A stretch of 64,000 bases of DNA from an uncultured Stomatobaculum sp. (lineage in GTDB: Bacteria > Bacillota > Clostridia > Lachnospirales > Lachnospiraceae), in contig NZ_CALEYG010000014.1 in assembly GCF_937924975.1 (NCBI RefSeq), positions 1 through 64,000 of the forward strand, given 5' to 3'. The notes beneath the pieces are model-generated. The model worked only from the letters and a program-made list of their open reading frames with translations, was not told the origin of the DNA and made no database searches. Positions within the stretch are counted from its first letter, which is position 1. Each line of letters starts with the position of its first letter. The position numbers and the translations under genes are program-made. This document shows, in pieces, positions 33,171 through 41,491 of this stretch.

Positions 33171-33905
33171 ATGGAGAAGAGAGAGAGTATCGGCGGCACG
33201 GCCGTGACGCGGTGCTATGCGACGGATACCGAGGGCGTGACCCTCGTCGAGTGGCTGGATCAGGTCGCGGATGCGGACGGCAGAACCGAGACCGTCGCCG
33301 ACAAGGGGATAGTCGCGAGCCGCATGACGGCCAGCCTGTTTCGCCATCTCGAGACCAAGGGGATACGGACAGCTTTTCTGGAAGAGATTTCGGCGCGGGA
33401 ATTAAGTTTCCGCGCCGTGCATCGTTATTCCTTTGATCTCGTGGTGCGAAATTTCAGTGCGGGCAGTTTTGCGGAGAGAACCGGCGTGGCAGAGGGCAAA
33501 GCGCTCTCGCGCCCCACGGCGGAGCTCCGGAACCGGAAAGACGGCGGACAGCGGTATTTCTTAAACGGTTATGACGCGCTCGCGCTTGACCTGGTCAAAG
33601 AGGAGGACTTGCGGAAGATGACACAGCTCGCTTTCCGCATCAACGAGATTCTGATTTCCTACTTTGCGGAGCGCCGGGTGGATTTAATCGACCTCTCGCT
33701 TGCCTTCGGCAAAAACAAGGAGGAAGTGGTATTGACCGGGGCCCTGTCGCCGGACAATATGCGCCTCTGGGACCGGGATACGCACGAGCGCCTGGATGCG
33801 GACCGCTTCCGCCGGAATCTCGGCAATGTGCGAGAGGCCTATCTCGAAATTTACAAGCGCCTCGGCATCGGCTCCTTAAAGCCGGAGGAACTGCTGGGCG
33901 AGTAA
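33171..33905 (+). CDS. purC: SAICAR synthase (phosphoribosylaminoimidazole-succinocarboxamide synthase)
   Basis: Joins aspartate to CAIR with ATP in purine synthesis. The 244-residue product keeps the order of PurC motifs: KGIVASRMTASLFRHLE near 46, FDLVVRNFSAGSF near 93, and the closing LDADRFRRNLGNVREAY near 214. Several usually strict positions look diverged, for example the shortened glycine-rich start (ESIGGTAVTRCYATD) and NRKDGGQ where KDD is common, so activity is likely but less certain than the family assignment. AAGAGGAAAG precedes the ATG. It travels with dapB, not with purB/purA. Confidence 0.88.
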   Translation: MEKRESIGGTAVTRCYATDTEGVTLVEWLDQVADADGRTETVADKGIVASRMTASLFRHLETKGIRTAFLEEISARELSFRAVHRYSFDLVVRNFSAGSFAERTGVAEGKALSRPTAELRNRKDGGQRYFLNGYDALALDLVKEEDLRKMTQLAFRINEILISYFAERRVDLIDLSLAFGKNKEEVVLTGALSPDNMRLWDRDTHERLDADRFRRNLGNVREAYLEIYKRLGIGSLKPEELLGE

Positions 33906-33916
33906 GGAGGAAGCGT

Positions 33917-34165
33917 TTGGAAGAGACCAGAATTGCGGTGATGAGTATCATCGTGGAGGACAGAGACAGCGCGGAGCCCCTGAATCAGCTGTTGCACAGC
34001 TACGGGAGTTATATCATCGGGCGCATGGGACTGCCGTACGAAAAGAAGAATATAAGCCTCATGGCGATTGCCCTCGACGCGCCGGAGAACACGATTGCGG
34101 AGCTCGCCGGGAAGGTCGGGAATCTGCCGCATGTGAGTGTCAAAACTGCCTATGCGAAGCGCTGA
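33917..34165 (+). CDS. TM1266-type iron-only hydrogenase system regulator
   Basis: An 82-residue ACT-fold-like protein of the family found next to [FeFe]-hydrogenase maturation genes and predicted to regulate them. Typical stretches are RIAVMSIIVED at the start, YGSYIIGRMGLPYE in the middle and VKTAYAKR at the end. Start is TTG 33917 after AAGGAGG. The hydE frame overlaps its end. Confidence 0.88.
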   Translation: MEETRIAVMSIIVEDRDSAEPLNQLLHSYGSYIIGRMGLPYEKKNISLMAIALDAPENTIAELAGKVGNLPHVSVKTAYAKR

Positions 34166-35234
34166 CGAGAGAGCCCTCGTCCTGCTCGACAAATTGGAGC
34201 GGGAGCGGGGGCTTGCTTTTTCGGAATATGCGGAATTAATCGGTGCCGAGACGGAGATACTCCGGCAGGAGGCGGCCGAGAGAGCGGTGCGGCTTCGAAA
34301 AAGGATTTACGGAGATCAGGTGTTCACGCGGGGCCTCATTGAATTTACGAGTTACTGTAAGAACGACTGTCACTACTGCGGTCTGCAGCGGAGCAACGCG
34401 GAGGCGGAGCGATATCGACTTTCGGAGGAGGATATACTGCTCTGTTGCCGCGAGGGTTACCGGCTCGGCTTTCGCACCTTCGTTTTGCAGGGCGGCGAAG
34501 ACCCGTACTTTACCGATGACAGGCTGATCCGGATTGTCCGCGCAATGAAGGCGCAGCACCCGGACTGCGCGATTACGCTTTCGATTGGCGAACGAACGCA
34601 CGAGAGCTATCAGCGGCTCTTCGATGCGGGCGCGGAGCGCTATCTCCTCCGCCACGAGACCGCGGATGAGGCACACTACCGGAAGCTGCATCCGGCGGAA
34701 CTCTCGCTTCGCCACCGACTTGACTGCCTCGAGGACCTGAAGCGCATAGGCTATCAGGTGGGCTGCGGCTTTATGGTCGGCTCGCCCGGACAGACGGTCG
34801 AGACACTCGCGGAGGATTTCTGCTTCATTCAGGAATTCAAGCCCGCCATGTGCGGCATCGGCCCCTTTATCCCGCAGCACGCGACTGTGTTCCGGGACGA
34901 GAAGCAGGGGGATTTGCATCAGACCCTGTTTTTGCTCTCCCTGCTCCGGATATTGCAGCCGAATCTTTTATTGCCGGCCACCACGGCGCTCGGCACCATA
35001 CATCCCATGGGGCGGGAGCTGGGCATACAGGCGGGGGCAAACGTCGTGATGCCTAATCTGTCTCCGGTCGAAGTCCGGAAAAAATATCTGCTCTATGACA
35101 ATAAAATCTGCACCGGAGACGAGTCGGCAGCTTGCCGTTCTTGTTTAAGCCGGCGCATGGAATCCATCGGCTACCGGCTGACCGAGACACGCGGGGACGT
35201 GAAACCGCTCCCTTCGCCATCGGCGCTTGAGTAG
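34137..35234 (+). CDS. hydE: [FeFe]-hydrogenase maturase HydE (radical SAM)
   Basis: Works with HydG and HydF to build the 2Fe subcluster of the H-cluster. The 365-residue frame has the radical-SAM motif CKNDCHYC near 76-83, FVLQGGEDPYFTD, LSIGERTHESY, YLLRHETAD, and PATTALGTIHPMGRE with NVVMPNLSP near the end. The start is GTG 34137 or ATG 34152; both overlap the regulator gene, implying translational coupling, and neither has a strong separate RBS. hydG follows. Confidence 0.95.
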   Translation: MSKLPMRSADERALVLLDKLERERGLAFSEYAELIGAETEILRQEAAERAVRLRKRIYGDQVFTRGLIEFTSYCKNDCHYCGLQRSNAEAERYRLSEEDILLCCREGYRLGFRTFVLQGGEDPYFTDDRLIRIVRAMKAQHPDCAITLSIGERTHESYQRLFDAGAERYLLRHETADEAHYRKLHPAELSLRHRLDCLEDLKRIGYQVGCGFMVGSPGQTVETLAEDFCFIQEFKPAMCGIGPFIPQHATVFRDEKQGDLHQTLFLLSLLRILQPNLLLPATTALGTIHPMGRELGIQAGANVVMPNLSPVEVRKKYLLYDNKICTGDESAACRSCLSRRMESIGYRLTETRGDVKPLPSPSALE

Positions 35235-35298
35235 TACCTCAATCCTATTTCAATCTGAACGGAACGGGTCCCCCGGACCGCAAGAAAGGAAACCCTTC

Positions 35299-36762
35299 AT
35301 GGCTACATCTGCAAGCACATCTTATAACCCTGCCTCTCTCAGGGCAGAGGAGTTTATTTCCCACGAAGAAATCTTAGAGACCCTTCGCTATGCGGAGGAA
35401 AACAAACGAAACGAAGAACTGATCGATCGCATACTCGAAAAGGCGCGCCCCAAGTATGAGGGCGGGAAAGTCCGCTGTGAGGGACTCACGCACCGGGAGG
35501 CCTCGGTCTTATTGGCGTGCGATCTTCCCGAAAAAAATGCCGAGATGATGAAACGCGCAGAGGAAATCAAGCTTGCCTTTTACGGAAATCGTATTGTCCT
35601 CTTTGCGCCGCTCTACCTCTCGAACTACTGCGTGAACGGCTGCACCTACTGTCCCTATCATGCGGAAAATAAGCACATCAAGCGGAGAAAGCTGACGCAG
35701 GAAGAAGTGCGGCAGGAGGTCATTGCGCTCCAGGACATGGGGCATAAGCGCCTTGCGCTCGAGGCGGGCGAGGACCCGCTGCACAATCCGATTGACTATA
35801 TCCTGGAGTGCATCCATACCATCTACGGCATTCATCATAAAAACGGCGACATCCGCCGCGTCAATGTGAATATCGCTGCGACCACGGTCGAAAACTATCG
35901 AAAACTCAGGGACGCCGGCATCGGCACCTATATTTTATTCCAGGAGACCTACCACAAAGAGAGCTATGAGGCGCTGCATCCCACCGGCCCGAAGCACGAC
36001 TATCGCTACCACACCGAGGCGATGGACCGCGCGATGGAGGGTGGAATCGACGATGTGGGAATCGGCGTGCTCTTTGGACTCGACAAGTATCGCTACGAGT
36101 TTGCGGGGCTCTTGATGCACGCGGAGCATTTGGAAGCCGTGCACGGCGTGGGCCCTCACACCATCAGTGTGCCGCGCCTCAAAAAGGCGGACGATATCGA
36201 TCCGAGCAAGTTCGAGAACGGCATTGACGATGAGACTTTCCTGAAGATCATTGCCTGCATCCGCATTGCGGTTCCCTATACGGGCATGATTATCTCGACC
36301 CGTGAGTCGGAGGCGGTGCGCGGCAAAGCGCTTCGGGTCGGCATCTCGCAGATTTCCGGAGGCTCCCGTACCTCGGTGGGCGGCTATGCCGAGGAAGAAC
36401 GCTTGCATGACACCGAGCAGTTCGATGTCTCGGACCAGAGAACCCTGGATGAAGTTCTGCTCTGGCTTATGCGGGACGGCTTCCTGCCCTCATTCTGCAC
36501 GGCCTGCTACCGGGAGGGGCGCACGGGCGACCGCTTCATGAGTCTCTTAAAGAGCGGTCAGATTCATAACTGTTGCCATCCGAATGCACTCATGACGCTC
36601 GCGGAATACCTGACCGACTATGCATCCGAGGAGACCAAGGAAACCGGCAAGGCCTTGGTGGAAGCCGAACTTACGAGCATTCCGAACGAAAGAAGCCGCG
36701 CAATCGCAGCGGAGAATATCAAAGAGATCTACGCCTCGAACCGCAGAGATTTCCGCTTCTAA
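35299..36762 (+). CDS. hydG: [FeFe]-hydrogenase maturase HydG (radical SAM)
   Basis: Cleaves tyrosine to make the CO and cyanide ligands of the H-cluster. The 487-residue protein has the radical-SAM CVNGCTYC near 108-115. The C-terminal auxiliary-cluster cysteines are FCTACYREG near 399 and HNCCHPNA near 424. LEAGEDPLHNPIDY and GIGVLFGLDKYRYEFAGLL are family sequences. ATG 35299 follows AAAGGA. No hydA structural gene is in the window. Confidence 0.96.
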   Translation: MATSASTSYNPASLRAEEFISHEEILETLRYAEENKRNEELIDRILEKARPKYEGGKVRCEGLTHREASVLLACDLPEKNAEMMKRAEEIKLAFYGNRIVLFAPLYLSNYCVNGCTYCPYHAENKHIKRRKLTQEEVRQEVIALQDMGHKRLALEAGEDPLHNPIDYILECIHTIYGIHHKNGDIRRVNVNIAATTVENYRKLRDAGIGTYILFQETYHKESYEALHPTGPKHDYRYHTEAMDRAMEGGIDDVGIGVLFGLDKYRYEFAGLLMHAEHLEAVHGVGPHTISVPRLKKADDIDPSKFENGIDDETFLKIIACIRIAVPYTGMIISTRESEAVRGKALRVGISQISGGSRTSVGGYAEEERLHDTEQFDVSDQRTLDEVLLWLMRDGFLPSFCTACYREGRTGDRFMSLLKSGQIHNCCHPNALMTLAEYLTDYASEETKETGKALVEAELTSIPNERSRAIAAENIKEIYASNRRDFRF

Positions 36763-36873
36763 GTCGCAGCGTTGCGGGAGAAAAGAGCAGGTTCTGCTGG
36801 ACAAGAGAGAGAAGTCGGGATAAGATGGTAGTTCAGTAGTCATAGCTAATCTGAAACAAAGGAGGTATACGCC

Positions 36874-37890
36874 ACGAGACAAACAAAATGGCTTGTTCTC
36901 TGCCTGATACTCGCAGCGCTGGCCTCGGCGCTCGTCACGCTTTGCATGGGGGCGGTGCGAATTCCGGTCGAAACGACCTGGGCCGTTTTACAGCGCCATC
37001 TCTTCGGGCAAAGCGGTCGCAGCATTCCGGTTTCGATGGAGCAGATTGTCTGGCAAATCCGCGTGCCGCGAATTATCCTCGGTTTTCTCGCGGGGAGCGG
37101 TCTTGCGCTCTGCGGCTGCGTGATGCAGGCGGTCGTGCAGAATCCAATGGCAGACCCTTATATTCTTGGGGTGTCGGCCGGGGCGACGCTCGGCGCAACG
37201 GGCTCTCTGTTTCTCGGTGTCGGTATTGTGTCGGGTTTCTGGGCATTTCTCGGCGCAGGTTTCGCCTGCTTTCTGGTGCTCACACTGGCCTCGGCGGACG
37301 GAAAGACCACTTCGGTTAAGTTAATCCTCGCCGGCATGATCGTGAACGCGCTGCTCACTGCCTTTTCCAATTTCATCATTGCGGTCGCGGGCAATTCCGA
37401 CGGCATCATGTCGATTAAGTTCTGGACCATGGGGGCGCTGACGCGTGCTGCTTGGAAGAACATCGGGCTCATTGCCGTGATTGTTCTGCTGGCAACGCTC
37501 TTTTTTATGAGTCAGGCGAGGACTTTAGACGGCCTTTTGCTCGGGGAAGAGGCAGCTGTCACGATCGGCATCGATACCTTTCGCTGCCGCCTCGTGTATT
37601 TGCTGGTGCTCTCGCTGCTCACGGGCGCTCTGATTTCAGCCTGCGGCACGATAGGCTTTGTGGGGCTCATCATTCCGCATCTCGCGCGGGCTCTGGTCGG
37701 TACCGCACATCGAAGACTCTTGCCGATCGCGGCGCTCTCCGGGGGGCTCTTCATGCTCTGGGTCGATGCGCTTGCGCGGAGTTTACTGCCGAACACGGAG
37801 CTGCCGGTCGGCATATTCACGGCGTTAATCGGTGCTCCCTTCTTTGTCTATGTGATGGTGCGGAAACGCTACGGATTCGGAGGCAAATAA
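36874..37890 (+). CDS. FecCD-type ABC permease (iron/siderophore/corrinoid importer)
   Basis: A 338-residue permease of the FecCD/BtuC family. TM1 is read from KWLVLCLILAALASALVTLC, followed by GAVRIPVETTW, QIRVPRIILGFLAGSGLALCGCVMQ and GLIIPHLARALVG, all family hallmarks. The reading frame has no ATG, GTG or TTG before residue 25 (ATG 36946 would cut TM1 off), but an ACG at 36874 lies eight bases after AAAGGAGG and gives a normal N-terminus and length. I take ACG as the apparent start. The ATPase gene begins immediately after its stop. Confidence 0.85.
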   Translation, partial: TRQTKWLVLCLILAALASALVTLCMGAVRIPVETTWAVLQRHLFGQSGRSIPVSMEQIVWQIRVPRIILGFLAGSGLALCGCVMQAVVQNPMADPYILGVSAGATLGATGSLFLGVGIVSGFWAFLGAGFACFLVLTLASADGKTTSVKLILAGMIVNALLTAFSNFIIAVAGNSDGIMSIKFWTMGALTRAAWKNIGLIAVIVLLATLFFMSQARTLDGLLLGEEAAVTIGIDTFRCRLVYLLVLSLLTGALISACGTIGFVGLIIPHLARALVGTAHRRLLPIAALSGGLFMLWVDALARSLLPNTELPVGIFTALIGAPFFVYVMVRKRYGFGGK

Positions 37891-38649
37891 ATGAGACTGG
37901 AAGCAGAAAACATCGCGGTCTCGATCGCCGGAAAATCCATTGTGAAAAACGTGACGCTCGATGTGCCGGAGCACAAGTTCTCGGCCCTCCTCGGTGCAAA
38001 CGGGAGCGGCAAGACCACCTTGCTTCGCGCGATTTATAAGACCCAGAAGACGGACAGCGGCACGGTGAGGCTTGACGGCGAGGACATTGCCCGCTTTTCG
38101 GGCAAGAAAATTGCGCGCCGCATGGCGGTCATGGGGCAGTTCAATCAGATTAATTTTGACTATACGGTCATGGACATTGCGCTGATGGGGCGCTATCCGT
38201 TTCACACGCTGCTCGAGCGGGAAAAGGACAGGGATTACGAGGCGGCGCTCGAGGCGCTTTCGAAGGTCGGCATGAAAGACTACCGCGATCGGAATTTTCA
38301 GTCCCTCTCGGGCGGAGAGAAGCAGCGCGTTGTATTGGCACGCGCGCTCACACAAAACCCGAAGGTATTGATTCTGGATGAGCCGACGAATCATCTGGAC
38401 ATACGCTACCGAATTGAAATTCTGTCGATCATCAAAGATCTCGGCATCACGGTGCTCGCGGCGCTGCATGATCTCGGCCTTGCCGCGCAGTACTGCGACT
38501 ATCTGTATCTCATGCGACAGGGCGAAATCGTGGAGAGCGGTGTGCCGGAAAAGGTGATGACACCCGAAACCATACGGCGGATTTTTGAAATTGAGGCAGC
38601 GGTGTATCCGAGCCCCATTGACGGAAAACTCATGATTCAGTATCTCTGA
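37891..38649 (+). CDS. ABC importer ATP-binding protein (FepC/BtuD-like)
   Basis: A 252-residue ATPase with Walker A LGANGSGKTTL near 35, signature LSGGEKQRVVLARAL, Walker B VLILDEPTNHLD and switch His in AALHDLGLA. Its ATG abuts the permease stop. Length and motifs match COG1120 proteins of siderophore, heme and cobalamin importers. Confidence 0.92.
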   Translation: MRLEAENIAVSIAGKSIVKNVTLDVPEHKFSALLGANGSGKTTLLRAIYKTQKTDSGTVRLDGEDIARFSGKKIARRMAVMGQFNQINFDYTVMDIALMGRYPFHTLLEREKDRDYEAALEALSKVGMKDYRDRNFQSLSGGEKQRVVLARALTQNPKVLILDEPTNHLDIRYRIEILSIIKDLGITVLAALHDLGLAAQYCDYLYLMRQGEIVESGVPEKVMTPETIRRIFEIEAAVYPSPIDGKLMIQYL

Positions 38650-38704
38650 CAACAGCGTTTGGCAACAGAAGTTTTAGCGGAGATCCCGCAGAAAGAGAAG
38701 GGCT

Positions 38705-39784
38705 ATGAAGAAAAAGACGATGCTTTTACCGCTCGCGGCAGTCGCGGCGGCACTGATGATTACCGCTTGCGGACAAAAGGCAGCGAGCTCCGAGACGAGC
38801 GCCGCAAACGCTTCGGAGACGGAGAGCAAGGCAGGTACCGAGAACGGTGCTTCGGCAGAGAGCAGCACTGAGGCGAAAAACAGTGCGGCTGCAAAGACCG
38901 CCTATCCCCTGACGCTCAAGATTTACGACGCCGAGGGCAAGGAAGTCGAGATGAGCTATGCCCATGCGCCGGAACACGTGCTCTCGACCCAGCTCTCGAT
39001 GACTGAGCTTCTGATTAAGCTCGGATTAAAAGATAAAATTGTCGCGGTCTTTGACAACGACAATGCGCTGAAGGGCGACATTGCGACCGAGATTGCCTCG
39101 TTAAAGAGTCTCGGCGACAAGAAGTCGGTCTCGAAGGAGAGTATACTGGCGCTCGAGCCGGATTTGATTCTCGGCAAGGGTCCTCTCATGTTCACCGACA
39201 CGGCAATCGGCACGGTGCAGTCCTATCAGGAACTCGGCATTCCGGTCTATACCGAACTCGCAAGCGCTTCGATTGAGCAGTCGCTCAAAAACATTCCGGA
39301 GGATGTCCGCAACATCGGCAAAATCTTTGATGTGCAGGAGAAGGCGAATGCGTATGCGGACGAACTTGACAAGCGGATTGACGCGCTGCTCACCAAGGTC
39401 AGCAACCAAAAGGGAGAGCCGAAGAAGGTGCTCTTTATGGCGGGCTATACGGACGGTACCTTTGCCGGCTTCAACTCGAAGATGAGCAGCTGCATGTTAA
39501 AGACCCTGAACGCGGAAAATGTGCTCGAGAAGGGCGGCAACGGCCTCACGCTCGAAAATCTGATTTCGATGAATCCGGATGTGATTGTCTATGTGCGCTC
39601 GGATCGCTTTGCGGCGGCGGATGTGAATGCGGTCGCTTCGCTCAGCGAAAACGCGGTGGTGCAGGATGTGCCGGCAATCAAGAACAAAAAGATTATCGAG
39701 ATGGACTATGACGATGTGATGGATTACGGCGCGCGCGTCATTGACTCCGCCGAGAAGCTCTATGACTTCATGTATGAGAAATAA
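38705..39784 (+). CDS. ABC importer substrate-binding lipoprotein (FepB-like, COG0614)
   Basis: A 359-residue lipoprotein with lipobox MITACG (Cys about 22), a Ser/Ala/Glu-rich linker to about 65, then a two-lobed periplasmic-binding fold: RVLSTQ-like HVLSTQLSMTELLIKLG, SILALEPDLILGKG, and VIVYVRSD near the end. Such proteins bind ferric siderophores, heme or cobalamin; substrate not determined. Placed between hydG and hydF with its own terminator, it may supply iron for cluster assembly. Confidence 0.9.
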   Translation: MKKKTMLLPLAAVAAALMITACGQKAASSETSAANASETESKAGTENGASAESSTEAKNSAAAKTAYPLTLKIYDAEGKEVEMSYAHAPEHVLSTQLSMTELLIKLGLKDKIVAVFDNDNALKGDIATEIASLKSLGDKKSVSKESILALEPDLILGKGPLMFTDTAIGTVQSYQELGIPVYTELASASIEQSLKNIPEDVRNIGKIFDVQEKANAYADELDKRIDALLTKVSNQKGEPKKVLFMAGYTDGTFAGFNSKMSSCMLKTLNAENVLEKGGNGLTLENLISMNPDVIVYVRSDRFAAADVNAVASLSENAVVQDVPAIKNKKIIEMDYDDVMDYGARVIDSAEKLYDFMYEK

Positions 39785-39802
39785 GCGATTTACCCGAGGA
39801 AG

Positions 39803-39834
39803 GCGGATGGGCGGAGAGCTCATCCGCTTTTTTT
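39803..39834 (+). terminator. Terminator after the iron-type ABC importer
   Basis: Stem GCGGATG / CATCCGC extended by weaker pairs, then seven T. Confidence 0.85.
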
Positions 39835-39893
39835 CGGAAGCATACAAGAATAAAGCAGAACGAAGATAGACAGGCTTCAGAAAGCCGGAAGTC

Positions 39894-39957
39894 AGAGAGA
39901 CAGAAATTAAGAGAGACAGAAATTAAAACAGAAAGAAATTAAGACAGACAGAAATCA
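39894..39957 (+). repeat. Four tandem 16-base units ahead of hydF
   Basis: Units at 39894, 39910, 39926 and 39942, each near AGAGAGACAGAAATTA; the first two are identical, the third and fourth have three changes each. The array ends 15 bases before the hydF start, just before GAGAGGAAG. Confidence 0.85.
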
Positions 39958-39972
39958 GAGAGGAAGCAGCGC

Positions 39973-41226
39973 ATGCAAGAATTCGGAGCAAGCGAAAAAT
40001 TTCGCGTGAATATAGGTATTTTCGGCGCGAGAAATGCGGGCAAGTCGAGCCTCTTCAATGCGTTGAGCGCACAGAAGGCCGCGCTGGTCTCGGATACGCC
40101 CGGAACGACCACAGATCCGGTGAAAAAGACCATGGAGATTTTGCCGCTCGGGCCCGTTACCTTAATCGACACCCCGGGCATCGATGACGAAGGGGAACTC
40201 GGCAGAGAACGCGTGCGGCGCACCGAGGAGATGCAAAAGCGCTGTGACGCGGCAGTGCTCTGTCTCGCGGGAAAAAAAGAGGCGGGAGCGGCGGAGGAGC
40301 GACTCTTTTGTGCGCTCGCGGCACAGGGAATTCCGCTTTTAGCGGTCATCACCAAGGCGGAAGCGCTCACGGAGACCGAGCGCAGGGAGGCAGAGGCTTA
40401 CTTCAGAGGGCTTATTACACGCTGCGGGGCCAAGGTCAAAGAAATTTATCTTTGCTCTGCCGTGAGCGGAGAAGGCATAGAGGAAGTTAAGACTGCCATC
40501 GGCATGCTTCCGCGTAAGGCGGAAAAGAAGGCGCTGCTCATGGATCTCGTTGCGCCCGGGGATACGGTTGTCCTCGTCTGTCCGCAGGATGAATCCGCGC
40601 CGCGCGGTCGCCTCATTCTGCCGCAGCAGATGGCGGTGCGGGAACTTCTCGATGGTGGAGCCTTTCCCTTTCTCTGTCAGCCGGAAGGGCTTTCCGCCTT
40701 GCTTGCGGCGCTTAGAACAGCGCCGGCTCTCATCATCACGGATTCGCAGGCCTTTGCGGAGGTTGCCGCTCTGATCCCCGACACACAGCCGCTCAGTTCC
40801 TTCAGTATGCTGCTTGCCAGACAGAGCGGTGTACTCGAAGAAGCGCTGGTCGGCGCGGAGGCCATACGGAGACTCGAGGACGGCGCTGCCGTATTAATCT
40901 CCGAGGGCTGTACCCATAAGCGCCAGTGCAAGGACATCGGCACGGTGAAGCTCCCGAAGCTGCTCGAAAAGGCCTCGGGGAAAAAGCTCCGCTTTTATTT
41001 CAGCTCGGGGCACGAGTTCCCGGACGACCTGCGCGAAAAAAACATAAGCCTGGTGGTGCACTGCGGTGCCTGTATGCTCGGGGATACGGAGCTTTTGTCG
41101 CGCTTTCAAGAAAGCCGCAACGCGGAAATACCGATTACCAATTACGGCGTGGCACTCGCCGCGATGCAGGGCATACTGCCGCGCGCGGCCGTGCCGCTGC
41201 TACAGGAAAAGCAATCCCGGGATTAA
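39973..41226 (+). CDS. hydF: [FeFe]-hydrogenase maturation GTPase HydF
   Basis: The scaffold on which the 2Fe precursor is assembled and from which it is passed to HydA. The 417-residue protein has a G domain at the N-terminus: GARNAGKSS (G1, about 16-24), DTPGTTTDP, LIDTPGID (G3), TKAE (G4). The C-terminal iron-sulfur residues are visible as CTHKRQC and VHCGACM, the HCxxC signature. GAGGAAG precedes the ATG. It is separated from hydE-hydG by the ABC importer. Confidence 0.95.
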   Translation: MQEFGASEKFRVNIGIFGARNAGKSSLFNALSAQKAALVSDTPGTTTDPVKKTMEILPLGPVTLIDTPGIDDEGELGRERVRRTEEMQKRCDAAVLCLAGKKEAGAAEERLFCALAAQGIPLLAVITKAEALTETERREAEAYFRGLITRCGAKVKEIYLCSAVSGEGIEEVKTAIGMLPRKAEKKALLMDLVAPGDTVVLVCPQDESAPRGRLILPQQMAVRELLDGGAFPFLCQPEGLSALLAALRTAPALIITDSQAFAEVAALIPDTQPLSSFSMLLARQSGVLEEALVGAEAIRRLEDGAAVLISEGCTHKRQCKDIGTVKLPKLLEKASGKKLRFYFSSGHEFPDDLREKNISLVVHCGACMLGDTELLSRFQESRNAEIPITNYGVALAAMQGILPRAAVPLLQEKQSRD

Positions 41227-41338
41227 GTCGAAGGGTATTTGTGATTGCGACAAAGCGTGTAGGCAGAACAAAGCGGGGAGCAGTCGTCAACGGACAGCGG
41301 TAACAGAGATGTTTCCGTTTGTTCTCGGAGGAACGGGG
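41227..41338. other. Gap between hydF and purB, first part
   Basis: No gene or regulatory motif is seen here; a terminator follows at 41339. Confidence 0.4.
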
Positions 41339-41364
41339 AAGCACGCTTTCACGGCGTGCTTTTT
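41339..41364 (+). terminator. Terminator between hydF and purB
   Basis: Stem AAGCACGC / GCGTGCTT, loop TTTCAC, then TTTT. Confidence 0.8.
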
Positions 41365-41491
41365 GTGTGTGCGGTTCGGAGTATGTTTCCTGTATGCAGT
41401 GGGACTGGAGTTAAGCCTGTATTCGTGTTAAAATACAGAGTGTTATGGAAATTGGAGTAGTCTGCCAATCGGAACAAGAAGGAGACCGCAT

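Noticed and set aside
36888..37319. An ATG-started frame overlapping the permease gene.
   Set aside because: It is out of frame with the FecCD permease, lies 22 bases from the ribosome-binding site and encodes no recognisable protein.
39894..39957. Tandem repeats considered as a CRISPR array.
   Set aside because: Units are 16 bases, directly adjacent with no spacers, and no cas genes are present.
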